Part shown: in pieces, positions 43,101 to 51,549 of the stretch
How positions within the stretch are numbered: the stretch's first letter is position 1
How the letters are laid out: every line of letters begins with the position of its first letter
Assembly: GCA_965220855.1 (NCBI GenBank)
Contig: CBDCQY010000001.1
Span: 2,294,001 to 2,358,000 of the forward strand
Reading direction: 5' to 3'
Origin: Bin95 sp965220855
GTDB lineage: Bacteria > Pseudomonadota > Alphaproteobacteria > Bin95
DNA: 64,000 bases
Program-made: the position numbers and the translations under genes
The notes under the pieces: generated by a model
Database searches by the model: none
What the model was told of the DNA's origin: nothing
What the model saw: the letters and a program-made list of their open reading frames with translations, nothing else

Positions 43101-44747
43101 ATGTCCCGAGAGCTTATCAATCCCTGCGGCATCTACCAGCGCGATAGTGCGCCGCTGGCGCCGCGCCGGCCTCTGGGAGAGGTGCGCACCGTCGGCCTCT
43201 TCTCCAATCTCAAGGCCAATGCGGACCGCTATCTCGAAGAGGTCGCGAAGCGCCTGAAGGCGCGCCATCCGCATCTGGAGTTCGCGCTCTTTCAGAAGAT
43301 CGCGAGCGAACCCGCCGATTTCTCGAAACAATGGCTGGACCGGGTCCACGCCGTCGCCGCCGCCTTCGGCGATTGAGGCTCCTGCACGTCGTGGTGTATC
43401 CATGACGCCATCAAGCTGGAGCAGCGCGGCATCCCGGTCGCGGTCACCTGCACGGACGAGTTCTTCGCGCTGGGCAAGGCGGAGGCCGAATGCCTGGGCA
43501 TGGCCGGCCTGCCGATCGCCATCGTGCCGCATCCGGTCGCCAAGCTCGCGCCGGACGGCGTGGCCGAGATCGCCGACGGGGCCATCGACCAGATCGTCCA
43601 CATGCTGGAGGCCGAGCCGGCGGCGCTGGCGGAGGAATGCCGCAACCGGCCGCTGCCGAAGCGCGGGCGGCTGCGCTACCGCTCGCTGTTCGAGGGCGAT
43701 TTCAACGCACCGGGCGCGCCGGTGCGCATCCAGGGACCGGACTCGTCCGAGGCGCTGAACCGGGTCTTCTACCAGCGCGGCTGGACGGACGGGCTGCCCT
43801 TCGTCGCGCCGACGCCGGAGCGCGTCGAGGCCATGCTGGACGGGCGCGACGCGGAGGAGGAGATCGGCCCGATCGAGCCGCGCCTCGGCCTGGCGACGGT
43901 CGGCAAGGTGGCCGCCAACGCCGTCATGGCGGGAGCGACGCCGGCCATGCTGCCGACGATCCTGGCCGCCACGCGGGCGATGATGGCGGAGCGGCTGAAC
44001 CTGAAGGCGCTCCAGTCCACCACCCATCCCTGCGGCGTGCTGACGGTGGTGCACGGGCCGGCGGCCGAAGCGCTGGATGTCGCCTCCGGCGCCAACTGCA
44101 TGGGCCAGGGGGCGCTCGCCAACGCCGCCATCGGGCGCGCGGTGCGCTTCGTGCTGCTGAATATCGGAGGCGCCGCGCCCGGCGTGCTGGACCGCGCCAC
44201 CATGGGCACGCCGGCGAAATACAGCTATTGCTTCGCCGAGAACCTGGAAGCCAACCCGTGGGCGCCCTTCCACACCGAGCGCGGCCTGGGCGCGGAGCAG
44301 AACGCCGTCACGCTCTCGGGCGTCGAGGGCCCGCACAACGTCAACGATCATTACAGCGAGACGGCCGAGGATGTGCTGCTGACCGTCTGCGGCACCATGG
44401 CGACGCCCGGCTGCAACAATTCCTACTTCCACGGCGAATATCTGGTCGTGCTGGGGCCGGAGCACGCCGAGGTGGTGGCGCGCGAAGGCTGGTCGAAGGA
44501 GGATGTGAAGCGCTTCATCATCGAGCGCGCGATCATCCCGCGCTGGCATATCGGCAAGGCGCAGATGGCGCTCTACCGCCAGCAGGTGCCGGAGCGCTTC
44601 GTCGGCCCCGACGGGCGCGACGGCGTGCGCATCGTCAGCGAGCCGGAGCAACTGATGGTGATGGTGGCGGGCGGCGCCGGGCGCCATTCCTGCGTCATCC
44701 CCTCCTTCGGCAGCACGCTCTCGGTCACCGAGCCGTTCGGCGAGTGA
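43101..44747 (+). CDS. UGSC family selenoprotein with C-terminal domain of unknown function
   Basis: One frame of 548 residues is interrupted only by a TGA at 43374-43376, read here as selenocysteine 92: the context translates D-U-G-S-C, the motif that names the UGSC selenoprotein family. Residues 1-170 match that family (VGLFSNLKANADRYLEEV before it, TSWCIHDAIKLEQRGIPVAVTCTDEFFAL and LPIAIVPHPVAKL after it). A UxxC pair suggests redox chemistry. A hairpin with a GT-containing loop follows the TGA. Residues from about 200 on (GWTDGLPFVAPTPERVEAML, ANCMGQGALANAAIGRA, SYCFAENLE, PGCNNSYFHGE) form a cysteine-rich domain I cannot name. Standard gene finders would split it at the TGA. Start at ATG 43101. 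Confidence 0.85.
43387..43407 (+). promoter_or_regulatory. Candidate bacterial SECIS hairpin
   Basis: CGTCGTGG (43387-43394) pairs with CCATGACG (43400-43407) in an 8-bp stem with one G-T wobble, around the loop TGTAT, which contains the GT expected for SelB recognition. The stem starts ten bases after the TGA and the loop 18 bases after it. This agrees with the position of bacterial SECIS elements such as that of fdhF. Confidence 0.7.
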
Positions 44748-44750
44748 GTC

Positions 44751-46061
44751 ATGAGCGCGTTCGCATCGCTGGTCGATGACCGCAGCGCCGAGGGCGTCTT
44801 CCGGGTGGACCGGTCGATCTATACCGACCCGGAGGTGTTCGCCGCCGAAATCGAGAGGATCTTCGAGGGCGGCTGGCTCTATCTGGCGCATGAAAGCCAG
44901 GTGGCGGAGCCGGGCGCGTGGCTCGCCGTGTGGATGGGCCGCCAGCCGGTCATCGTCAACCGGCGCGCCGACGGCTCGCTGGGCGCGCTGCTGAACGCCT
45001 GCGCGCATCGCGGCGCGCGGCTGACGCCCACTCGCCGGGGCAAGGCGCCGATATTCGTGTGCCGCTATCACGGCTGGTGCTACGACACATACGGCCGCTG
45101 CACGCGGATCAAGGACGAGCGCGGCGCGGCCCTGCCGCCCGGCGTCTCGCGCGCCGATTTCGCCCTCAAGACCGTGCCGCGCCTCGCCAGCTACAAGGGC
45201 TTCGTCTTCGGCTCGCTCAACCCGGACGCGCCGCCGCTGGAGGAGCATCTGGGCGAGGCGCGACCGGTCATCGACCTGCTGGCGGACCAGTCGCCCGACG
45301 GCATGGAGGTCGTCGCCGGCGAAGCCAGCTATGTCGTGGACGGCAACTGGAAGCTCCAGACCGAGAACGGCGTCGATGGCTACCATGTCTCCACCGTCCA
45401 CCGGAACTTTGTCTCCACCATCCGCCGGCGCGACCTGAACTCCGGCGCGAGCGGGGCCGCGCGCACCGACAATACCCGCTTCACGGAAGCGCTCCGCAAC
45501 GGTTGCTACGACCTCGGCAACGGCCACAATCTGATCTGGACCGAGCGCGGCATGCCGGAAGCCGCCCCGCTCTGGGAGGCGCGCGAGCGGCTGCTGCCGG
45601 AGGTGGGCGAGCGCAAATGGACCTGGATGTGCGCGCGCGGGCGCAATCTGCTGCTGTTTCCCAATGTCTTCCTGATGGACCAGTCCTCGACGCAGATCCG
45701 CGTCATCCGCCCGCTCGCGCCCGACCGCACCGAGGTCACCGTCCATTGCATCGCGCCCCGGGGCGAAAGCCGGGCCGCGCGCGCCGCCAGGCTCGCCAAG
45801 TTCCGGGACTTCTTCCTGATGAGCGGGCTGGCGACGCCCGACGATTCGGCGGCTCTGGAAGACACGCAACGCGGCTGCGAAGGCCGGCTCGACCGCTGGA
45901 ACGACCTGTCGCGCGGCTTTGGCGCCATGCAGCCGGGCGGCGACGACGCGGCCGACGATCTCGGCATCCGCCCGGTCTCCAGCAGCCCGCGCTGGGACCA
46001 TGAGACGCTCTATCACGGCCAGTATCGCCAGTGGCGCCGCCTGATGGCGGACGCCCGGTGA
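44751..46061 (+). CDS. Aromatic ring-hydroxylating dioxygenase, alpha subunit
   Basis: This 436-residue subunit contains the Rieske site C84-x-H86 and C104-x2-H107 (CAHRGARL and CRYHGWCYD) and the mononuclear iron site in ENGVDGYHVSTVH. Its neighbour encodes the small beta subunit, so this is the hexameric benzoate/biphenyl-type class. The start is three bases after the selenoprotein stop, indicating one operon. No ferredoxin or reductase gene is present. The substrate is unknown; benzoate- or anthranilate-like acids are usual for close relatives. Confidence 0.93.
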   Translation: MSAFASLVDDRSAEGVFRVDRSIYTDPEVFAAEIERIFEGGWLYLAHESQVAEPGAWLAVWMGRQPVIVNRRADGSLGALLNACAHRGARLTPTRRGKAPIFVCRYHGWCYDTYGRCTRIKDERGAALPPGVSRADFALKTVPRLASYKGFVFGSLNPDAPPLEEHLGEARPVIDLLADQSPDGMEVVAGEASYVVDGNWKLQTENGVDGYHVSTVHRNFVSTIRRRDLNSGASGAARTDNTRFTEALRNGCYDLGNGHNLIWTERGMPEAAPLWEARERLLPEVGERKWTWMCARGRNLLLFPNVFLMDQSSTQIRVIRPLAPDRTEVTVHCIAPRGESRAARAARLAKFRDFFLMSGLATPDDSAALEDTQRGCEGRLDRWNDLSRGFGAMQPGGDDAADDLGIRPVSSSPRWDHETLYHGQYRQWRRLMADAR

Positions 46062-46558
46062 AGATCGACCCCGAGCTCCAGCTCGCCGTCGAGCGGCTGC
46101 TCTATCGCGAGGCCTGGCTGCTGGACGAACGGCGCTTCGAAGACTGGCTGGCGCTGTTCACCGAGGACGCCCGCTTCTGGATGCCGGCCTGGACCGGCGA
46201 GGAAACGCTGGCGAGCGATCCCGAGACCGAGCTGGCGCTGATCTATATCGACGGCAAGACGGGGCTGGACGACCGCGTTTTCCGCATCGGCGCCGGGGAC
46301 AGCTACGCCTCCCTGCCGCTGCCGCGCTCCTGCCATGTGGTCGGCAATGTGCTGATCCTCTCCGCCGACAGGGGCGAGGTGGAGGCCGTCGCCTCCTGGA
46401 CGGTGCATCAATACGCCACCATGAAGGGCGCGCGCGTGCATGGCGGGCGCTACCGCTATCGACTCCGCTTCGAGGACGGGGCGTGGCGCATCGCCGCCAA
46501 GACGGTGATCTTCCTGAATGACGGGGTCGATGTGGCGCTCGACATCTACAATGTGTGA
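46058..46558 (+). CDS. Aromatic ring-hydroxylating dioxygenase, beta subunit
   Basis: This 166-residue protein has the NTF2-like fold of the small dioxygenase subunit: LQLAVERLLYREAWLLDERRFEDWLALFTEDARFWMPAW, then RSCHVVGNVLI, and the C-terminal WRIAAKTVIFLNDGVDVALDIYNV. It packs against the alpha subunit and has a structural role. GTG start at 46058 overlaps the alpha subunit stop by four bases (GTGA). Confidence 0.93.
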   Translation: MKIDPELQLAVERLLYREAWLLDERRFEDWLALFTEDARFWMPAWTGEETLASDPETELALIYIDGKTGLDDRVFRIGAGDSYASLPLPRSCHVVGNVLILSADRGEVEAVASWTVHQYATMKGARVHGGRYRYRLRFEDGAWRIAAKTVIFLNDGVDVALDIYNV

Positions 46559-46565
46559 CCGCCGC

Positions 46566-46594
46566 TTGACCCGGCGGGGCCGATCCGGCATATT
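46566..46594 (+). promoter_or_regulatory. Promoter of ispZ
   Basis: TTGACC (46566-46571) and CATATT (46589-46594) are separated by 17 bases. The predicted start falls on or next to the ATG at 46601. Confidence 0.45.
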
Positions 46595-46600
46595 GCCAAC

Positions 46601-47194
46601 ATGACCACCCGGACAGCCATGACGACAGACTCCTCTCCCTCGTCGCAGAAAGTGCGCATGGCGACCGATTACGGGCCGCTGCTGGCGTTCTTCGTCGCCT
46701 ACTATCTGGCGGACATCATGTGGGCCACCGGCGCGATCATGGCGGCGACGGCCATCGCGCTCGCCGTCGGCTGGCATTTCGAGCGCCGGCTTGCGCCGAT
46801 GCCGCTGGCGACCGCAATTCTGGTCGCGGTGTTCGGCGGCCTCACGCTCTGGCTGGCCGACGAGACCTTCATCAAGATGAAGCCGACCATCGTGAAGGCG
46901 CTGATCGCGGCGGTGCTGCTGGGCGGCCTCGCCTTCGGCAGGCCGTTGCTGCGCCCGCTGCTCGGCTCCGTTTGGCGGATCGACGACGCCGGCTGGTCGA
47001 AGCTCACCTTGCGCTTCGGCCTCTTCTTCCTCGCCATGGCCGTTCTGAATGAGCTTGTCTGGCGCACCCAGTCCACCGACTTCTGGGTCAATTACAAGCT
47101 GTTCGGCACCATCGGGCTGACCATGGCCTTCTCGCTGATGCAGATTCCGCTCTGCCGCCGCCACTGGCGGGAGGAGACCGCCGGTAGCGGCTGA
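46601..47194 (+). CDS. Inner membrane protein IspZ/YciB (septation protein A family)
   Basis: This 197-residue integral membrane protein has the YciB/IspZ pattern: LLAFFVAYYLADIMWATGAIMAATAIAL, WLADETFIKMKPTIVKALIAAVLLGG, WSKLTLRFGLFFLAMAVLNELVWR and FWVNYKLFGTIGLTMAFSLMQIPL, making five or six helices. YciB takes part in envelope organisation and cell division. The start may be 46601, 46619 or 46658; the promoter predicts a transcript start near 46601, which supports either leaderless use of that ATG or initiation at a later one. Confidence 0.92.
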   Translation: MTTRTAMTTDSSPSSQKVRMATDYGPLLAFFVAYYLADIMWATGAIMAATAIALAVGWHFERRLAPMPLATAILVAVFGGLTLWLADETFIKMKPTIVKALIAAVLLGGLAFGRPLLRPLLGSVWRIDDAGWSKLTLRFGLFFLAMAVLNELVWRTQSTDFWVNYKLFGTIGLTMAFSLMQIPLCRRHWREETAGSG

Positions 47195-47203
47195 CGGGTT
47201 TCG

Positions 47204-48529
47204 TCACGCCGCCTTGTGGGCGGTTTCGAGCAGGTCGTTCACGACCCGCTCCAGATGGTTGAGCGTGTTGCATTCCCGAACCAGATCGCAATAGGGCCGG
47301 TAGCGGCGCATCTCGCTGTCGCCGGTGCCCCAGAGCGGCGGCGGCTCGGGGTTCAGCCAGATCAGCCGCTTGCAGCGCTCATGCATCTCTTTCAGATATT
47401 CCGCCTTGGGGTCGGTATTGTTGGAGCGCCCGTCGCCCAGGAAGATGATCGTGGTGTTGCGATCGACATCGGCGAGGAACCGGTCGCGAAAATTGGTGAG
47501 CGATTCGCCGTAGTCGGTCGGCATGTAGCCGACTTTCTGCATCACCTTCTCCGCCGCCGCGTCGGCGATATTGTCCTTGAAATGTTCCGACACCTCAATC
47601 AGATAGCCGGAAAAGGCGAAGCTGCGTATATCGTGCAGCAGCTCATGCAGCTCATAGAGGAACTGCAACAGGAAGCGCGCCACGCTGGCCACCGAGCCGC
47701 TGACATCGCAGATCGCCATCACGCGCGGCCGGTCGAGCTTGCGCTTCTTCCACTCCAGCTCGAACAGCACGCCGTCATTGCCGTAATTGCGGCGCATGGT
47801 GCGGCGGATGTCGAGCTGGCCGCGATCCTTCATCTTGCGCCGCCGGGAATGCAGCGCCACCAGCCGGCGGCAGATCTTCTCCACGATGCGGCGCATCTGC
47901 TCCCGGTCGCGCCGGTCGAGATTGCCGAGCCGGGAGCGGCGCAGCCGGTCCTCGCGCAGCTCCTGCGAGGTGGCCGCGCCCTGCAGCGAGAGCTGCTGCT
48001 CCACATAGTCGCGCACCTGCTCGAACAGCCAGGCGCGGCTTTCCCGGAGCGCCTCGCCGGAACTGCCGCCGCCGCCCTGCCCGCCCATGGCCTGGATCTG
48101 CGCATCCACGCCCTCGATGCCCATCTGCTGCAGCACGCGCTGCGTGTAGAGGCCGCGCTGGGTGAAGAAGCGGATATTCTCGACGCCGACCTCGACCGCC
48201 GCCTGCTGCATGGCGAGCGCCAGCGCCGCGCGGTCGCCCGCCTCCAGCAACTCCGTCAAGTCTCCCTCGCCCGCCGGCGGTTGCGGCGCCTCGCCCTCCT
48301 TGCGGTCGCGAAAGCTCTCGAAGGCGAAGAACTCGTCGAAAATGCGCGTGAAGCCCTGCTTCTCTTCCGGCGTCTTGGCGAGCGCCATGGCGAGCGCGTC
48401 ATGCAGACCCTGCCGGTCGGACCAGCCCATCAGCCGGGCGGTCTCCATGGCGTCCAGGGTTTCCGCCACCGAGACCCGGATGTCCGCGCCGCGCAGCGCG
48501 GAGAGGAAATTGGTGAAGGTCCGCTCCAT
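47204..48529 (-). CDS. VWA domain protein (CoxE-like)
   Basis: This 441-residue protein has an N-terminal helical region and a C-terminal von Willebrand factor A domain with the MIDAS motif DVSGS near 283 and the later LGDGRSNN. It pairs with the MoxR ATPase immediately upstream (four-base overlap). MoxR-VWA couples act as metal-insertion or protein-assembly chaperones, for example CoxD/CoxE for CO dehydrogenase, but no client gene is adjacent. RRRKMKDRGQLDIRRTMRRN is a basic segment typical of the CoxE group. Confidence 0.92.
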   Translation of the reverse strand: MERTFTNFLSALRGADIRVSVAETLDAMETARLMGWSDRQGLHDALAMALAKTPEEKQGFTRIFDEFFAFESFRDRKEGEAPQPPAGEGDLTELLEAGDRAALALAMQQAAVEVGVENIRFFTQRGLYTQRVLQQMGIEGVDAQIQAMGGQGGGGSSGEALRESRAWLFEQVRDYVEQQLSLQGAATSQELREDRLRRSRLGNLDRRDREQMRRIVEKICRRLVALHSRRRKMKDRGQLDIRRTMRRNYGNDGVLFELEWKKRKLDRPRVMAICDVSGSVASVARFLLQFLYELHELLHDIRSFAFSGYLIEVSEHFKDNIADAAAEKVMQKVGYMPTDYGESLTNFRDRFLADVDRNTTIIFLGDGRSNNTDPKAEYLKEMHERCKRLIWLNPEPPPLWGTGDSEMRRYRPYCDLVRECNTLNHLERVVNDLLETAHKAA

Positions 48530-49485
48530 CAGGGCGAGCGGCCGTCGGCCTTCCTCGCCTGGCGCGTGAGCGCATAGAGCTCGGCATCGACGGACTGGAT
48601 GTCCTCCTCGAACTTGAGAAACACATTCAGCGTCTCGCGCACCATGTCGGCGTCCAGCTCGTCGGCGTGCAGCAGCAGCAGCACGCGGGCCCAGTCTATC
48701 GACTCGCTGACCGAGGGCTGCTTCTTCAGGTCCAGCTCGCGCACCTGCTGCACGAAGGCGACCAGCTGATATTTCAGATTTTGCGGAATTTCCGGAATGC
48801 GCGCCTGGATGATCTCCCGCTCCAGCCGGGCGTCGGGAAAGGGCACATAGAGATGCAGGCAGCGCCGCTTGAGCGCGTCGCTCATCTCGCGGGTGTTGTT
48901 GGAGGTGAGGAACACCGCCGGCCGGCGCGCCGCCTTGATGGTGCCGAGCTCGGGGATCGAGACCTGGAATTCGGACAGGATTTCCAGCAGGAAGGCCTCG
49001 AACTCATGGTCGGACTTGTCCACCTCGTCGATCAGCAGCACCGCCCCGCCCGGCTCGCGCAACGCCTTCAGCAGCGGGCGCGGCGCGAGGAAACGCTCGG
49101 AGAAGAAGACATCCGCATGGGCGTGCAGACGGTCCATGCTCTCCTTCAGCCCCTGCGCCTCGCCCAGCACTTCGCCGAGCTTGTCGCGCAGGATCTGCGT
49201 GTAGAGCAGCTGCTTGGCGTAGCGCCATTCGTAGAGCGCCTTGGACTCGTCCAGGCCCTCATAGCATTGCAGCCGGATCAGCGGCAGGTCGAGATAGGTC
49301 GCGGTGGTGTTCGCCAGCTCGGTCTTGCCGACGCCGGCCGGCCCCTCGACCAGGATGGGCTTGCCGAGATGGCCGGCGACATAGATCGCGGTGGCGATCT
49401 GCCGCGAGCAGATATAGCCGAGCTCCGCATAGCCCGCGCGGACGCGCTCGATCGATTCCAGCTTCTGCAAATGTTCGGGGGTCAT
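48529..49485 (-). CDS. MoxR-family AAA ATPase
   Basis: This 318-residue AAA+ ATPase has Walker A GPAGVGKT, Walker B LLIDEVDKSD, sensor 1 FLTSNNT and sensor 2 arginines downstream. It is very similar in plan to CoxD-type MoxR proteins that act with VWA partners. I chose ATG 49485 (MTPEHLQKLESIERVR), and the extension upstream is not coding. The stop overlaps the start of the VWA gene. The 126-base gap to the divergent transporter presumably contains both promoters. Confidence 0.93.
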   Translation of the reverse strand: MTPEHLQKLESIERVRAGYAELGYICSRQIATAIYVAGHLGKPILVEGPAGVGKTELANTTATYLDLPLIRLQCYEGLDESKALYEWRYAKQLLYTQILRDKLGEVLGEAQGLKESMDRLHAHADVFFSERFLAPRPLLKALREPGGAVLLIDEVDKSDHEFEAFLLEILSEFQVSIPELGTIKAARRPAVFLTSNNTREMSDALKRRCLHLYVPFPDARLEREIIQARIPEIPQNLKYQLVAFVQQVRELDLKKQPSVSESIDWARVLLLLHADELDADMVRETLNVFLKFEEDIQSVDAELYALTRQARKADGRSP

Positions 49486-49611
49486 GCCAGGTCCGGGGAT
49501 TCGCTCTGGTCCGGAGTCTGCCCGCTGCTTGCGGTTGACACAAGGCGATGCGGTCGTGAGAAACCGCCGCATGGCAGCCCTCGCTCCCCACGCCCCGCCG
49601 GCCGCAATCCC

Positions 49612-50538
49612 GTGACGCCCGACCGGCCGGCGCGCGGCATCGCGCTGATGATCGCCGGCATGGCGGTGCTGTCCACCCTGGACGCGGTCGGCAAGTTCGC
49701 GACCGAGACCTATCCGGTCTCGCAGGTGCTGTTTCTGCGCTTCGCGATCTTCCTCGCCTTCGCGCTGGCGGTCGCGGCCCGCAAGGGCGGCCTCCGCGCG
49801 ACGCTCCGCTCGGAGAACCCCCGCCTGCAAGTCTTCCGCTCCCTGCTGCTGGCGCTGGAAATGTGGCTCTTCGTGTTCGTCATCTCGAAGCTGCCGCTGG
49901 CGGATGTGCACGCCGTAGCGGCGGTCTCGCCCCTGGTGGCGACGGCGCTGGCCGTGCCTCTGCTGGGCGAGCGCGTCGGCCCCTGGCGCTGGGCGGCGGT
50001 GCTGATGGGCTTCGTCGGCACGCTGGTGGTGATCCGCCCCGGCGTCGGCGTGTTCGAGCCGCTGACCGTGCTGCCGCTCGTCGCCGCCTGCGCCTGGGCC
50101 TGGTATCAGGTTCTGGTGCGCAAGCTGCGCCGCGACCCGCCGGAGACGACCTTGCTCTACACGGCCATCGTCGGCTTCCTGGTCTGGGGCCTCTCCGTGC
50201 CGTTCGCCTGGCAACCGCCGGACACCGAGGGCTGGCTGCTGCTGGGCGCGATCGGGCTGCTCGGCATCGGCGCGCACGGACTGCTGATCCTGGCGCTGAG
50301 CGCCGCGCCGTCGGCGCTGTTGCAGCCGTTCAACTACACCGTGCTGATCTGGGCGACGCTCTGGGGCTGGGTCGGCTTCGGCGCCTTCCCGGACGGCTGG
50401 ACGATAACGGGCGCCGCCATCGTGGTGGCGAGCGGCCTGTTCGCGATCTGGCGCGAGCATCGCCGGCGGCCGCTCGCGCATCTGCGCCCGTTCGGGGCTA
50501 AGATGAGCGAAGGCAAATCGGGAGACCGCCGTCGATGA
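49612..50538 (+). CDS. DMT/EamA family transporter
   Basis: This 308-residue inner membrane protein has ten predicted helices in two EamA repeats (GIALMIAGMAVLSTLDAVGKFATETYPVSQVLFLRFAIFLAFAL, then the second copy at LLPLVAACAWAWYQVLVRKL). Members export amino acids, nucleotide sugars or drugs. GTG 49612 is the first in-frame start; ATG 49648 would remove twelve residues. The stop overlaps the start of the first LLM monooxygenase (ATGA), which suggests co-expression. Confidence 0.88.
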   Translation: MTPDRPARGIALMIAGMAVLSTLDAVGKFATETYPVSQVLFLRFAIFLAFALAVAARKGGLRATLRSENPRLQVFRSLLLALEMWLFVFVISKLPLADVHAVAAVSPLVATALAVPLLGERVGPWRWAAVLMGFVGTLVVIRPGVGVFEPLTVLPLVAACAWAWYQVLVRKLRRDPPETTLLYTAIVGFLVWGLSVPFAWQPPDTEGWLLLGAIGLLGIGAHGLLILALSAAPSALLQPFNYTVLIWATLWGWVGFGAFPDGWTITGAAIVVASGLFAIWREHRRRPLAHLRPFGAKMSEGKSGDRRR

Positions 50539-51545
50539 ATTTCATCCTTGCGATCCGGGGCCAGTTTCCGCCGGGCGACGACATGGCCGCGCGCTTCGAG
50601 GAGCTGATGGCGCAGGTGCGTCTGGCGAAGCAGCTCGGCTTCGACGGCATTGCGAAGTCCTGCCATTACAGCTCCTCCCCCTGGCAGGAAATCCAGCAGA
50701 TGCCCTTCCTCGCGCGCGCCGCGGCGGAGGCTCCGGGGCTGACCTTCATCACTTCCATCGTGCTGCTGCCGCTGCACAAGCCGCTGGAGATCGCCGAGCA
50801 GGCGGCCGCGATCGACCTGTTCACCGGCGGGCGCTTCATCCTCGGCGTCGGCATCGGCTATCGCGAGGTCGAGTTCAAGGCGTTCGGCACCGCGCAGCGC
50901 GAGCGCGTGCCGCGCCTGGTCGAGAATATCCAGGCGATCAGACGCTTGTGGAGCGAAGATGCGGTGACGATGAAAGGCTCGCATTTCGAGCTCGACGGCG
51001 CGGTCTGCTCGCTCCGGCCGAAGCGGCCGCCGCCGATCTGGATCGGCGCCAACGCCGACGCCGCGATTCGCCGCGCGGCCGAGATCGGCGACAGCTGGAT
51101 GATCAACCCGCATAACCGCATCGACACGATCCTGCGCCAGATCGAGGTTTATCGCCGCGCGCTCGACGAATTCGGCAAGCCCTGGCCGCAAACCCTTTCA
51201 CTGGCGCGGGAAATGTTCGTGGCGCGGACGCGCGCCGAGGCGGTGCGGCTCGCCCGGCCGTGGCTGGAGGCCAAATACAAGGCCTATCACGCCTGGGGGC
51301 AGGACAAGGCGATGCCCGAAGGCGACAACGATCTGGGCCAGGATTTCGACGAGCTCGCGCGCGACCGCTTCCTGTTCGGCTCGGTGGACGAGGTCGCGGA
51401 GCAGATCGTCGCCATGATGCGCGCCACGGGGGCCAATCAGCTCTCCTGCCCGATCCAGTGGCCCGGAATGCCGCAAAATCTGGTGCTGGACCAGATGCAT
51501 CTGATGGCCGAGGAGGTCATCCCGCGCGTGAAACAGGGATTGTAA
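50535..51545 (+). CDS. LLM class flavin-dependent oxidoreductase, copy 1
   Basis: This 336-residue protein is a luciferase-like F420/FMN monooxygenase with a TIM barrel: ELMAQVRLAKQLGFDGIAKSCHY, FTGGRFILGVGIGYREVEFKAFG, and RPPPIWIGANADAAIRRAAEIGDSW. The DLFTGGR and GVGIGY segments bind the flavin phosphate. It begins in the stop of the DMT gene and is followed after four bases by a paralogue. Together they may act as a two-enzyme or two-subunit oxygenase, but the substrate is unknown. Confidence 0.92.
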   Translation: MNFILAIRGQFPPGDDMAARFEELMAQVRLAKQLGFDGIAKSCHYSSSPWQEIQQMPFLARAAAEAPGLTFITSIVLLPLHKPLEIAEQAAAIDLFTGGRFILGVGIGYREVEFKAFGTAQRERVPRLVENIQAIRRLWSEDAVTMKGSHFELDGAVCSLRPKRPPPIWIGANADAAIRRAAEIGDSWMINPHNRIDTILRQIEVYRRALDEFGKPWPQTLSLAREMFVARTRAEAVRLARPWLEAKYKAYHAWGQDKAMPEGDNDLGQDFDELARDRFLFGSVDEVAEQIVAMMRATGANQLSCPIQWPGMPQNLVLDQMHLMAEEVIPRVKQGL

Positions 51546-51549
51546 GCCC

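Noticed and set aside
43377..43499. The TGA at 43374 as a true stop, with a separate gene starting at 43500
   Set aside because: Frame continues on both sides with family-like sequence, and D-U-G-S-C plus a hairpin explain it better.
42543..46016. A 1157-codon minus-strand open frame opposite the selenoprotein and dioxygenase genes
   Set aside because: It spans several clear plus-strand genes and an opposite SDR gene; shadow of high GC.
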